A stretch of DNA of 46,456 bases, taken from the NCBI GenBank assembly GCA_046318675.1, contig JBKCUA010000020.1:1-46456 (forward strand), in the 5' to 3' direction. Numbering within the stretch: the stretch's first letter is position 1; each line of letters starts with the position of its first letter. This stretch comes from JBKCUA01 sp046318675 (GTDB lineage: Bacteria > Pseudomonadota > Alphaproteobacteria > JAJTHO01). Positions 17,246-25,626 of this stretch are shown piece after piece. A program made the position numbers and the translations under genes. The notes under the pieces are model-generated. The model made no database searches. It was not told the origin of the DNA and was given only the letters and a program-made list of their open reading frames with translations.

Positions 17246-18385
17246 CTATCCGCCCAACGCCTGCTCTAAATCTGCCCGCAAATCCTCCCCGTTCTCACAC
17301 CCCACCGCGACGCGGAGCAGGTTCTGGGGCACGGCGGATTTCTCACCCTCAATAGTGGCGCGGTGCTCAATCAGGCTGGTCATGCCGCCTAGGGAAGTGG
17401 CTACCTTAAACACCTTCACCTTGCGGACAACATCGAGGGCCTCGGCGCGACCGCCTTTGACGCAGAAGGACAGCAAAGCCCCAAAGCCACCGGTCATCTG
17501 CCGCTGAGCCACGGCATAATCGGGATGGGAAGGCAGACCGGGGTAAAGCACCCGCTCCACCTTCGGGTGGGTTTCGAGGTATTGCGCCAGCATCTGGGTA
17601 TTGCGATTGGCGGCCGGCACCCGCAGGAACAGCGTCTGCATCCCCCGCAACAGCAACCAGACATCAAACGCTCCCGGCACACCGCCCACATATTTACGGG
17701 TGAGCTTAATTTTATCCCAAAACGCGCCACTAGCCACCTTGGCAATCAGTGCCCCGGAGACCACATCATGATGACCATTAAGCCCCTTGGTCGTTGAATG
17801 TGTTACCCAATCAGCACCGAAAGAAATAGGTTTGGTCACAAGCGGTGTTGGTACAGTGTTATCCACGGCCATATGACTCCCGTGCTTATCGCATAGCTGC
17901 CGCGCGAAGCTGAGATCAGTAATCTCCATCGTCGGGTTGGCCGGCGTTTCAATCCAAAGCAGTTGCGGCTTATGTTCCGCCATAATGCGCTCTAGACCAT
18001 CGCGGCTCTCATTCTGATAAACTACCACTTTGTACCCAAGACTTGGCAGCAAATCCCGCCATAGCGTTACCAGCCCCACAAACGCCACTCTTGGCACGGC
18101 AAACGTGCTCCCCGTCGGGTAGGCCAGCAATAACGTCGCACAGGCCGCCATGCCGGACGAAAACACGAAGGCTCCCTCCCCACCCTCTAACTTGGTCAGG
18201 GCATCTTCCACCGTCTCGAACATCGGGCTTTCGTCCCGAGCGTACAACCGCCCCGGAAGATAGCCATTTTCATCCAGCGTTCGCACATATGTTGTTGCCG
18301 GAACAATGGACGGAACAATGGCTCCCGTGACTGGATCGGTTTTGCCCATTGCTTGCGCCAATAATGTTTCGAGAGAGATACTCAT
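17246..18385 (-). CDS. Cys/Met-metabolism PLP-dependent enzyme (cystathionine gamma-synthase/lyase type)
   Basis: 379 residues, fold-type I aminotransferase superfamily. FSSGMAACATLL, the IETPANPTMEITD strand, VDNTVPTPLVTKP and the PLP-lysine segment THSTTKGLNGHHDVVSGAL place it in the Cys_Met_Meta_PP family. It could make or break cystathionine or act as a methionine gamma-lyase or sulfhydrylase; sequence alone does not decide. The ATG at 18385 matches family length. A TTG five codons upstream is possible. Its stop lies within the inverted repeat GCGGATAG...CTATCCGC shared with the end of the antiporter gene. Confidence 0.9.
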   Translation of the reverse strand: MSISLETLLAQAMGKTDPVTGAIVPSIVPATTYVRTLDENGYLPGRLYARDESPMFETVEDALTKLEGGEGAFVFSSGMAACATLLLAYPTGSTFAVPRVAFVGLVTLWRDLLPSLGYKVVVYQNESRDGLERIMAEHKPQLLWIETPANPTMEITDLSFARQLCDKHGSHMAVDNTVPTPLVTKPISFGADWVTHSTTKGLNGHHDVVSGALIAKVASGAFWDKIKLTRKYVGGVPGAFDVWLLLRGMQTLFLRVPAANRNTQMLAQYLETHPKVERVLYPGLPSHPDYAVAQRQMTGGFGALLSFCVKGGRAEALDVVRKVKVFKVATSLGGMTSLIEHRATIEGEKSAVPQNLLRVAVGCENGEDLRADLEQALGG

Positions 18386-18424
18386 AACCCAAGGTCTCAA
18401 ACTTTACCGAAGGATTCAATAACT

Positions 18425-19408
18425 TTAATCACTATCCTTACTCAATGCCCGCCACCGAGCCACATTTCGATTATGTTCTTCCAATGTTTCAGCAAAGGTA
18501 TGACCGCCGCTGCCATTAGCCACGAAATAAAGATACTTTGTTCGCTGTGGATGCACAGCAGCCCGCAAGGCCGCTAAAGGCGGATGACAGATGGGCCCCG
18601 GCGGCAACCCCCCGGTTACGTAGGTGTTGTAAGGACTCTCATAACGCAGGTCGGCTCGGCTCAACGGCCTTGGTAGTTCTCCAAGACCTTTAGAAACGGC
18701 ATAAATAACCGTAGGATCAGACTGCAAGGGCATTCCGAGGCGCAACCGATTATGGAAAACACCGGCTACCACAGGATATTCTTCAGGTATATTACTTTCT
18801 CGCGCAATAATAGACGCCAAAATAATGGCCTCTTCTGGAGTTTGTAATGGGGAATCCGCCGCACGCCCCCGCCACACAGCACTGATGACTTGAAGGTGCT
18901 CATGTTGCAATCGCTCGATAAAGACCTCCCTGTCAATGCCGCGACTGATAAAATATGTATCGGGCAGAATGCTCCCCTCCTTCAATTTTTTAAGTGGTTC
19001 CCCCTCAAAAACAGAACTGGTATTAATAGCACCGATAATTTTCTGGCTCGTCCAGCCATCAATCAACGTGATACGATGTTGCACGGATGCCCCGCCCAAC
19101 AACAGCTTTATAATCTCTCTAGGCGAGGAGCGCTCTGCCAACGCATATTCCCCAGCCTTAGCTGTACCGCCATAGAGTCGGCGCTCACCTTCCAGTAGAA
19201 CCAGCCAAATACGAGCGGAAATACCAATACTATCTTCTAGTGCTTTAGCAATGATTCGATGAGTATTGCCGGGCTTAATCACCACCGTACTGATGGCTGT
19301 GCTACTATTATTTATCGGCGCAGTGTACCATAGCCACCCTACTCCCAGCACGGCCACACCAAGGCACGCTGTCAAACATCCCAAAAAAAGAGCCGTAACG
19401 CGACGCAT
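18425..19408 (-). CDS. mltG: endolytic peptidoglycan transglycosylase
   Basis: 327 residues, one N-terminal membrane anchor (about 5-33) and a periplasmic YceG domain. The catalytic Glu lies in ILASIIARESN, followed by VAGVFHNRLRLGMPLQSDPTVIYA and the SPYNTY-(x)n-GLPPGPI block. MltG cuts nascent glycan strands and is thought to end their polymerisation. The start overlaps the DUF1476 stop by one base (TAATG) behind AGGGGG, so the pair is co-translated. In many alphaproteobacteria mltG follows fabF/acpP instead. Confidence 0.96.
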   Translation of the reverse strand: MRRVTALFLGCLTACLGVAVLGVGWLWYTAPINNSSTAISTVVIKPGNTHRIIAKALEDSIGISARIWLVLLEGERRLYGGTAKAGEYALAERSSPREIIKLLLGGASVQHRITLIDGWTSQKIIGAINTSSVFEGEPLKKLKEGSILPDTYFISRGIDREVFIERLQHEHLQVISAVWRGRAADSPLQTPEEAIILASIIARESNIPEEYPVVAGVFHNRLRLGMPLQSDPTVIYAVSKGLGELPRPLSRADLRYESPYNTYVTGGLPPGPICHPPLAALRAAVHPQRTKYLYFVANGSGGHTFAETLEEHNRNVARWRALSKDSD

Positions 19409-19719
19409 TATCCCCCTTGTGCCGCGTCTTGCTGTGCCTGTGCAAGTTTTTCTCGCAACACGGCTCTCGGCTCGGGGATGCCCAAATTGGCCAAATCACA
19501 AAGCACACGATCCAACACATCGGCAGGTCGAGACCGCTCAGCATACAACCCCGCAAGGGTATCTGAATAGTTTTCAGCGGCCTCATCGTTATAACCCATA
19601 GCACGCCCCAAAAGATTTGCAAAACGCCGAATAGCGGCGACTTGCTGTCTATTACCTTGAACTTGGCGATTGAAGAACTCATTCTCCAGTGCCTTTTCAC
19701 GATCGGCAAACATGGACAT
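19408..19719 (-). CDS. F1Fo-ATPase zeta inhibitor subunit (DUF1476)
   Basis: 103 residues from MSMFADREKALENEF, the usual size and beginning of DUF1476, the alphaproteobacterial zeta subunit that blocks ATP hydrolysis by the F1 rotor. The central helix RFANLLGRAMGYNDEAAENY and the C-terminal LDRVLCDLANLGI match the four-helix protein. The inhibitory N-terminal region is short and diverged from the Paracoccus type. A frame open 35 codons upstream lacks similarity. This family is nearly restricted to alphaproteobacteria. Co-translated with mltG. Confidence 0.8.
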   Translation of the reverse strand: MSMFADREKALENEFFNRQVQGNRQQVAAIRRFANLLGRAMGYNDEAAENYSDTLAGLYAERSRPADVLDRVLCDLANLGIPEPRAVLREKLAQAQQDAAQGG

Positions 19720-19850
19720 ACCGCACCCCCGCTGGTCATGCTGCGGGAAAAATTTTAAAGAGAGGTTAAAAATGCGCCTGAATACTTGCACAGTGTTCGC
19801 CTGTATGCCATGTTCGCTGTACACATTTTGACTCAGGAGACGCCCTTATC

Positions 19851-21176
19851 ATGGCCATAACTCTCAGCGTTCCCAAAGACTTCGCCGATTTAAAACCAAA
19901 AATTACCGTTATTGGTGCTGGCGGTGCTGGCGGCAACGCGGTGAACAACATGATCCGATCTTCGGTTGAGGGTGTTGATTTTATTGTGGCAAACACGGAT
20001 GCTCAAGCACTGGCGCAATCGTTGTGCCCCCTACGGGTACAACTTGGACACAATGTCACCCGTGGACTTGGCGCTGGATCACGGCCAGAAATTGGCCGAG
20101 CTGCGGCAGAAGAAGCCCTTGAAGACATGATGGAACACCTAACAGGCAGTAACATGGTGTTTGTCACCGCCGGGATGGGCGGCGGTACAGGCACCGGAGC
20201 CGCGCCGGTATTGGCACGAGCCGCTCGGGATGCAGGGGTGTTAACCGTTGGCGTGGTTACTAAGCCCTTTCATTTTGAAGGGGCGCATCGGATGCGCTTG
20301 GCCGAACAAGGTATTATTGATCTACAGCAAGTTGTTGACACACTGATTGTCATCCCGAACCAAAATCTTTTCCGCGTTGCCAATGAGAAAACAACGTTTG
20401 CCGATGCTTTTAAAATGGCCGATGATGTGCTGTGCGCCGGCGTTCGTGGCATCACTGATTTGATGGTAATGCCTGGATTAGTAAATCTTGACTTTGCGGA
20501 CATCCGAACTGTGATGATGGAAATGGGCAAAGCCATGATGGGCACTGGTGAATCCGATGGCGATAACCGCGCCTTGCGTGCGGCTGAGGCTGCTATTTCC
20601 AACCCACTACTGGATGACGTGTCCATGAAGGGAGCAAGAGGAGTCCTTATCAATATAACCGGTGGCTATGACATCACTATGTTTGAGATTGACGAGGCCG
20701 TGAACCGTATTCGTGAAGAAGTCGATCCCAATGCCAATATCATTTTTGGTACCACCTTTGATCAAAACATGAACGGCAAGGTACGTCTATCCATTGTCGC
20801 CACTGGCATTGACAGCGAACAGGTTCGGCGCCAACTCCCCGACGATAGTCATGCCGAGGATCGTGGTGGTTATGGTTATATGCAAGCCACCCGCCGTTTG
20901 CACCCCAGCGCGACTACGGCTCCTACCGTTGGTCTCACCACTCGCCCCATACCTGCTGCTGCAACACCTTCTCCTACTATCCGCGAACCGGAAGTCACGT
21001 CCGTTGCATCAGAAGAAACTGAAGCAAAACCATCTTTTTTTGAACGAATGACTGGTGGCAAAAGCCGCTTTATACCCAAGCCCGATGAGGATGCTAATAA
21101 ACAACCCGTAGGTGCTACACCCGCTGTCAAAGCAGACTTGGACATACCGGCCTTCCTCCGCCGCCAAGCAAATTGA
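19851..21176 (+). CDS. ftsZ: cell-division tubulin homologue FtsZ
   Basis: 441 residues. IGAGGAGGNAVNNM (21-34) and the tubulin signature GGGTGTG (110-116) bind GTP, and the T7 loop residues follow near NLDFADIRTVM. A flexible Pro/Thr-rich linker (about 340-425) ends in the C-terminal conserved peptide DLDIPAFLRRQ that docks FtsA/ZipA-type anchors. It forms the Z-ring at midcell. AGGAGA precedes the ATG. No ftsQ or ftsA lies upstream; instead a divergent DUF1476 gene does. It heads the unit ftsZ-apt-DUF1467-gltX. Confidence 0.98.
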   Translation: MAITLSVPKDFADLKPKITVIGAGGAGGNAVNNMIRSSVEGVDFIVANTDAQALAQSLCPLRVQLGHNVTRGLGAGSRPEIGRAAAEEALEDMMEHLTGSNMVFVTAGMGGGTGTGAAPVLARAARDAGVLTVGVVTKPFHFEGAHRMRLAEQGIIDLQQVVDTLIVIPNQNLFRVANEKTTFADAFKMADDVLCAGVRGITDLMVMPGLVNLDFADIRTVMMEMGKAMMGTGESDGDNRALRAAEAAISNPLLDDVSMKGARGVLINITGGYDITMFEIDEAVNRIREEVDPNANIIFGTTFDQNMNGKVRLSIVATGIDSEQVRRQLPDDSHAEDRGGYGYMQATRRLHPSATTAPTVGLTTRPIPAAATPSPTIREPEVTSVASEETEAKPSFFERMTGGKSRFIPKPDEDANKQPVGATPAVKADLDIPAFLRRQAN

Positions 21177-21187
21177 GCACTAACGTC

Positions 21188-21703
21188 ATGAACTTGAAAG
21201 ATCACATCACGGAAGTCCCCGATTTCCCAAAACCCGGTATTCTTTTTTACGATATATCAACAATTCTCTCGCATTCCTCAGCATGGAAGTACACTATTGA
21301 TGCCCTGACCGAGGTTATCTCGCCAACGAAACCCGATGCCTTGGCAGCCATTGAATCGAGAGGTTTTTTGCTGGCGGCACCGCTGGCCTACCACTTGGGC
21401 TTAGGGTTCATTATGATACGCAAGAAGAACAAGCTCCCCGGTCGTACCGTCTCCTACACCTATGATCTCGAATACGGCACGGATACCTTAGAAGTACAAA
21501 AAGATGCCGTTGCCCCGGGGCAGAAAATTGTTTTGGTCGATGATCTACTTGCCACGGGGGGCACCCTATCGGCGGCCATTAAATTACTGCGCCAATGCGG
21601 CGCAGAGGTTCCTCTCGCAGCAGGTCTTGTCGAGCTAACCTTCCTCAAAGGACGTGAGCGTATCGGTGTCCCGTTTCATAGCCTGCTACAGTACGATCGG
21701 TAA
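21188..21703 (+). CDS. apt: adenine phosphoribosyltransferase
   Basis: 171 residues, family-typical. Apt salvages adenine with PRPP to give AMP. DFPKPGILFYDIS opens the protein, and the PRPP-binding loop is IVLVDDLLATGGTLSAA (about 114-130). ATG at 21188, 11 bp past ftsZ. A TTG overlapping the ftsZ stop is also in frame. Its stop overlaps the next start (TAATG). Confidence 0.95.
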   Translation: MNLKDHITEVPDFPKPGILFYDISTILSHSSAWKYTIDALTEVISPTKPDALAAIESRGFLLAAPLAYHLGLGFIMIRKKNKLPGRTVSYTYDLEYGTDTLEVQKDAVAPGQKIVLVDDLLATGGTLSAAIKLLRQCGAEVPLAAGLVELTFLKGRERIGVPFHSLLQYDR

Positions 21704-21936
21704 TGGCCGGGATTGTTGTCACCTTTGTGTGTATCTGGTGGCTGCTATGGTTTATGCTGCTGCCCTGGGGTGTGAAGGTTCCCACCGTAATCCCGGAAGG
21801 CCATGCCACCAGCGCCCCGAAAAACCCGCATTTGCGGATTAAATTTTTACTCTGTACCTTGATAAGTGCTGTTGCCACCGCCGTTTTTCAGTATGGCCTA
21901 GATGCCGGATGGTTCGGCACGTGGGAAACCTTGTGA
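21703..21936 (+). CDS. DUF1467 family membrane protein
   Basis: 77 residues with two membrane helices (about 3-22 and 47-66). WWLLWFMLLPWGVKVP and PKNPHLRIKFLLCTL are characteristic of DUF1467, a small inner-membrane family found mainly in alphaproteobacteria. No function is known. Both ends overlap neighbours: TAATG with apt and GTGA with gltX, so translation is coupled across all three. Confidence 0.85.
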   Translation: MAGIVVTFVCIWWLLWFMLLPWGVKVPTVIPEGHATSAPKNPHLRIKFLLCTLISAVATAVFQYGLDAGWFGTWETL

Positions 21937-23297
21937 GTATCCGCGTCCGCTTTGCCCCTTCCCCCACCGGAATGCTCCACATTGGGGGCGTTCGAACGGC
22001 CTTATTCAACTGGCTGTTTGCTCGGCACTATGGGGGCACCTTCCTCCTCCGTATTGAAGACACCGATCGAGATCGGTCAACACCAGAAGCAACAACCGCC
22101 ATTCTGGACGGGATGCGCTGGCTTGGTCTTACTTGGGATGAACCCGAAGTATATCAATCCCACCGGCTGGAACGCCACGCCGCCGTAGCCCGGCAATTGC
22201 TGACCGAGGGCAAAGCCTACCGTTGCTACGCCACCGCTGAAGAGCTGGAAGCCATGCGGGCACAGGCCGCCGCCGAAGGTCGGCACACAGTGTACGATCG
22301 CCGCTGGCGCGATGTGGCTCCCCCTGTTGATGCCGACACCCGACCCTACACCATTCGCCTTAAAGCCCCCCTGACGGGCAGCGTTACAATTCACGATGCC
22401 GTGCAAGGCGATGTCACCGTTTCCAATGAAAACATTGACGATTTTGTCTTGCTGCGCAGCGACGGCACCCCCACTTATATGTTATCCGTGGTTGTTGATG
22501 ATCATGATATGAGCATCACTCATGTGATTCGCGGCGATGATCACCTCAACAATGCTTTTAGGCAATACCATGTATTTCAGGCCTGCGGCTGGCCCCTGCC
22601 CACCTTTGCCCACATCCCCCTCATCCACGCCGCCGATGGCAGCAAACTCTCCAAACGCCACGGTGCCGTCGGGGTTGAAGAATACCGTCGTCAAGGATTT
22701 CTGCCCGAAGCCGTGTGCAACTACCTGCTTCTTCTTGGATGGTCTCATGGTAATCAGGAATTTTTTAGCCTCACCGAGGCTATTAGCCTGTTTGACGATC
22801 TAGGGCGCATTAACCGCGCTGCTTCCCGCTTTGACCGGGATAAATTTCTATACATTAATGCCCACCACCTGCGCGCTTTGAGCGCCGATACGGTAGAACA
22901 GGAACTCACCGCCTTTGTCGGCAAGCCGCCGGAACATCCGGCGGCGTTTCGGGAACTGTTGCCGCATTTTCTTGAGCGTTCCCATACCCTTATCGATCTG
23001 GCCACTATCAGCAGTTTTTTGTTCGGCCCGGTGGTAATGTCGGCGGAGGCCAAAGCCCTGCTTACCCCAGAGGTGCGCGAGCGCACCCAAAAAGTTCTCG
23101 CCGCTCTGCACGATGTCACCCCGTGGGACGCCGCCACGCTGCAAGCCGCCCTCAAGCACCAAGCTACCGCGTTAGGGGTCAAGCTCCCCGGCGTGCTCCA
23201 ACCCCTACGAGCCTTGCTTACAGGCACGCCCATGGGGTTGCCGGTGCCGGAAGTGCTGGCGGCGTTGGGGAGAAATGAAGCCTTACGCCGTTTGTAA
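21933..23297 (+). CDS. gltX: glutamyl-tRNA synthetase
   Basis: 454 residues from a GTG (21933-21935) that overlaps the DUF1467 stop, behind GGGAAA. Class I synthetase motifs are HIGG in FAPSPTGMLHIGGVRTA and KLSKRHG. It charges tRNA(Glu) and, with GatCAB genes present in this genome, may also make Glu-tRNA(Gln) for transamidation. The longer in-frame ATG at 21909 would overlap DUF1467 more deeply and adds no conserved residues. Its 3' end overlaps the convergent gene by 15 bp. Confidence 0.96.
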   Translation: MSIRVRFAPSPTGMLHIGGVRTALFNWLFARHYGGTFLLRIEDTDRDRSTPEATTAILDGMRWLGLTWDEPEVYQSHRLERHAAVARQLLTEGKAYRCYATAEELEAMRAQAAAEGRHTVYDRRWRDVAPPVDADTRPYTIRLKAPLTGSVTIHDAVQGDVTVSNENIDDFVLLRSDGTPTYMLSVVVDDHDMSITHVIRGDDHLNNAFRQYHVFQACGWPLPTFAHIPLIHAADGSKLSKRHGAVGVEEYRRQGFLPEAVCNYLLLLGWSHGNQEFFSLTEAISLFDDLGRINRAASRFDRDKFLYINAHHLRALSADTVEQELTAFVGKPPEHPAAFRELLPHFLERSHTLIDLATISSFLFGPVVMSAEAKALLTPEVRERTQKVLAALHDVTPWDAATLQAALKHQATALGVKLPGVLQPLRALLTGTPMGLPVPEVLAALGRNEALRRL

Positions 23298-24422
23298 AAA
23301 ACCCTCTAACGCCCCCTGCACCGCCGGAATCCCGCCCAACAACCCCTCATAAAGCGAAGCTTCAGGCAGGGGATACTGACTCGCCCCCTCAAGGGCTGCC
23401 GCCACCGCCGCACCATCGTGCAGGGCATCAGGGTGCAGCACCTTGGCTAAACCAAGATTCTCTGCTGCCTTGGCTCGCAGCCACTGCTCCTGCCGAGGCG
23501 CGATGCGCGGCACAAACAGCACCCGCTTTTGCCCAGACAGCACGTCGCAAAACGTGTTATACCCGGCCATGGCTACCACCAGCGACGCCTGCGCCACCCT
23601 CGCCCCCATGTCGGGCACAAACCGCCGCAGCGTCACGTTGGGCGCGGCGGCACTGGCCGCCTCCAGCGTAGAAAATACTGCTTCAGGAATAAACGGCCCG
23701 GTGACAATATCCCATTGCCACTGAGGAGAATTCTTCGCTGCCCGCACCATGGCCAGCAGCAACGCCTCGCCATCGCCGCCGCCGCCCGCCGTGACCAGTA
23801 TCCTACCCGGCTGCTCCGGCACCACCGGCAACGATGAGCGCAGGTACCCCAAAAATTCCACCCGCGCCGCCACCTCAGCAGAAATGTCCAGTCCCTTTAG
23901 CGGATCGTGCATCGCCGGGTGCCCATATACCCATAGGGCATGGTAGCGGGCCAGAGCCGCCAGAGCACCGCTGCTGCCCCATTCAGCCCGCAATTGCTGC
24001 GCCTCATCCAAAACGTCCCGCACGCCTAAGACAAGCCGCGTCCCCCGCAACGCCTCGGCGTCTAGGGTTGCCGTTAACTCCCCGCACAGCCCCAAGGGTT
24101 CCTTATCTACCAGCAGCACGTCCGGACGAAAATCCGCAGCCAATTCAATCAAGAGCTTGCTACGAAGGGCTATTGCCTCCTCCAGCGAAAGCCCCGCTTG
24201 GGCCGGGGCATAACCGCCTTCGGGTTTTTTCAACACCGCTGGCAGGCGCACAATATCCACCCCTGGCATGGCTGGAAATTGATCGGCCAGGGGCGATCCC
24301 GTGGCAATCAATACGGACACATCGGGCCGCGCCGCCACCACCGCCGCCGCAATAGTGCGCGAACGCTTGAGATGCCCAAGACCAAAGGTATCGTGGCTAT
24401 AGAGAAAAAGACGGCGCATCAT
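23283..24422 (-). CDS. predicted GT-B glycosyltransferase (COG4671-like)
   Basis: About 379 residues (two adjacent ATGs). YSHDTFGLGHLKRSRTIAAA at the N-terminus is the mark of the COG4671 predicted glycosyltransferases, distantly related to MurG. DVLLVDKEPLG, VLGVRDVLD, LVTAGGGGDG and MAGYNTFCDVLSGQKRVLFVPR follow, the last resembling a nucleotide-sugar binding site. Acceptor and donor are unknown. It is convergent with gltX with a short overlap, and rnpB starts on the other strand just upstream. Confidence 0.8.
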   Translation of the reverse strand: MMRRLFLYSHDTFGLGHLKRSRTIAAAVVAARPDVSVLIATGSPLADQFPAMPGVDIVRLPAVLKKPEGGYAPAQAGLSLEEAIALRSKLLIELAADFRPDVLLVDKEPLGLCGELTATLDAEALRGTRLVLGVRDVLDEAQQLRAEWGSSGALAALARYHALWVYGHPAMHDPLKGLDISAEVAARVEFLGYLRSSLPVVPEQPGRILVTAGGGGDGEALLLAMVRAAKNSPQWQWDIVTGPFIPEAVFSTLEAASAAAPNVTLRRFVPDMGARVAQASLVVAMAGYNTFCDVLSGQKRVLFVPRIAPRQEQWLRAKAAENLGLAKVLHPDALHDGAAVAAALEGASQYPLPEASLYEGLLGGIPAVQGALEGFLQTA

Positions 24423-24476
24423 AAGCTCAAGACTGGATAGGGGCAGATGCTGGCGTTTTCCAGTAAAAAACGGGGT

Positions 24477-24504
24477 TTGCTTTTTAGGGCTGCTCGCCTA
24501 TGCT
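24477..24504 (+). promoter_or_regulatory. promoter of rnpB
   Basis: TTGCTT (24477-24482) and TATGCT (24499-24504) with a 16-bp spacer place the transcription start at about 24511, matching the start of the RNase P RNA stem P1. Confidence 0.6.
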
Positions 24505-24508
24505 GCCT

Positions 24509-24891
24509 AGGCAAGGTTGGGCAGGCCGCTGCGGCGCGGGAAACCGCACCGAGGAAAGTCCGGACTCTTGCCAGCAATGCCGCCGGCTAACCACCGGGCG
24601 CGGTAACGCGACGGAAAGTGCCACAGAAAATAAACCGCCTGACGGCTTCGGCCTTTGGGTAAGGGTGAAATGGTGCGGTAAGAGCGCACCGCGTTGCTGG
24701 TAACAGCAACGGCAGGGCAAACCCCGGCAGGAGCAATCGCAAATAGGGGTCGGAGCCTTCGGGCGGCGTCGCTGGCGCGCCTTTCCGATCCGGGTAGTGA
24801 GCTTGAGCGCGGCGGTAACGCCCCGCCCAGAGGAATAGCGGTCACGCGGGGGAACTCGTGACAGAATCCGGCTTATCGCCTGGCCTTGCTT
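24509..24891 (+). ncRNA. rnpB: RNase P RNA (type A)
   Basis: The universal core is visible: GAGGAAAGTCCGGACTC at 24551-24567 (CR I with P4 5') and ACAGAATCCGGCTTAT near the 3' end (P4 3' and CR V, from 24861). GCAAGG at the 5' end pairs with CCTTGC at the 3' end as P1. The length of about 383 nt is usual. This ribozyme trims 5' leaders of pre-tRNAs with RnpA. The ends are approximate. The last bases touch the 3' end of convergent rpe. Confidence 0.95.
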
Positions 24892-25546
24892 AAGGTATCG
24901 ACACCCTCAACACCCTAATATTCTTCTCATACTCCCCCGCCCCTCCCGCAAACACCGCATTGCCCGCCACCAAAGTATCAGCACCAGCAGCAACGGCATC
25001 GGCGGCGGTGTCGGGATTAATCCCGCCGTCTACTTCCAGCAAGATGGGCCGACCACGCTGGGCAATCTTCATCCGCAGGGCGGCGATCTTGGGCAGCATC
25101 GCCGGCAGGAACGACTGGCCGCCAAAGCCGGGGTTCACCGTCATCACTAAAATTAAATCAAGCTCATCCCAGAGATAATCAATGAGTTCGATAGGGCTAC
25201 CAGGATTAAGGGAAACCCCAACCTTTTTGCCCAGTGAGCGAATCAACCGCGCCGTCCGATGCGGATGGGGAGTGGCCTCCGGGTGAAAGGTAATAATATC
25301 GGCTCCTGCCTCGGCAAACGCTGGCACCAAGGCATCCACCGGGGCAATCATCAGGTGCACATCAAAGGGCAGCGTCGTATGGGGTCTCAGAGCCTTGACC
25401 ACCCCCGGCCCGATGGTCAGATTCGGCACATAATGGCCGTCCATAACATCAATGTGGATCATATCGGCCCCGGCTTTAGTAAGCGCGGCAACCTCTTCAC
25501 CCAATCGGGCAAAATCAGCGGAAAGAATAGACGGAGCAATCAACAT
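24890..25546 (-). CDS. rpe: ribulose-phosphate 3-epimerase
   Basis: 218 residues, TIM barrel. Rpe interconverts ribulose-5-P and xylulose-5-P in the pentose phosphate or Calvin pathways. APSILSADFARLGEEV, the metal-site segments HIDVMDGHYVPN and FDVHLMI, VMTVNPGFGGQSF and LEVDGGINPDTA are all in place. The gene is divergent from gatA and convergent with rnpB. Confidence 0.97.
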   Translation of the reverse strand: MLIAPSILSADFARLGEEVAALTKAGADMIHIDVMDGHYVPNLTIGPGVVKALRPHTTLPFDVHLMIAPVDALVPAFAEAGADIITFHPEATPHPHRTARLIRSLGKKVGVSLNPGSPIELIDYLWDELDLILVMTVNPGFGGQSFLPAMLPKIAALRMKIAQRGRPILLEVDGGINPDTAADAVAAGADTLVAGNAVFAGGAGEYEKNIRVLRVSIP

Positions 25547-25626
25547 AGTCTCTCTTATACTTTGTTTTTCACCGTCGTCAAAACCGCTTCTGGACGGCCG
25601 CAGCGTTCGCCGCTATCCCTGCATCC

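Noticed and set aside
17214..17253. Inverted repeat GCGGATAG/CTATCCGC between antiporter and PLP-enzyme genes as terminator
   Set aside because: The loop is 24 bases, no U-run follows on either strand, and one arm contains the stop codon of the PLP enzyme.
22754..23233. 159-residue frame antisense to gltX
   Set aside because: Arg/Ser-rich shadow of a certain gene.
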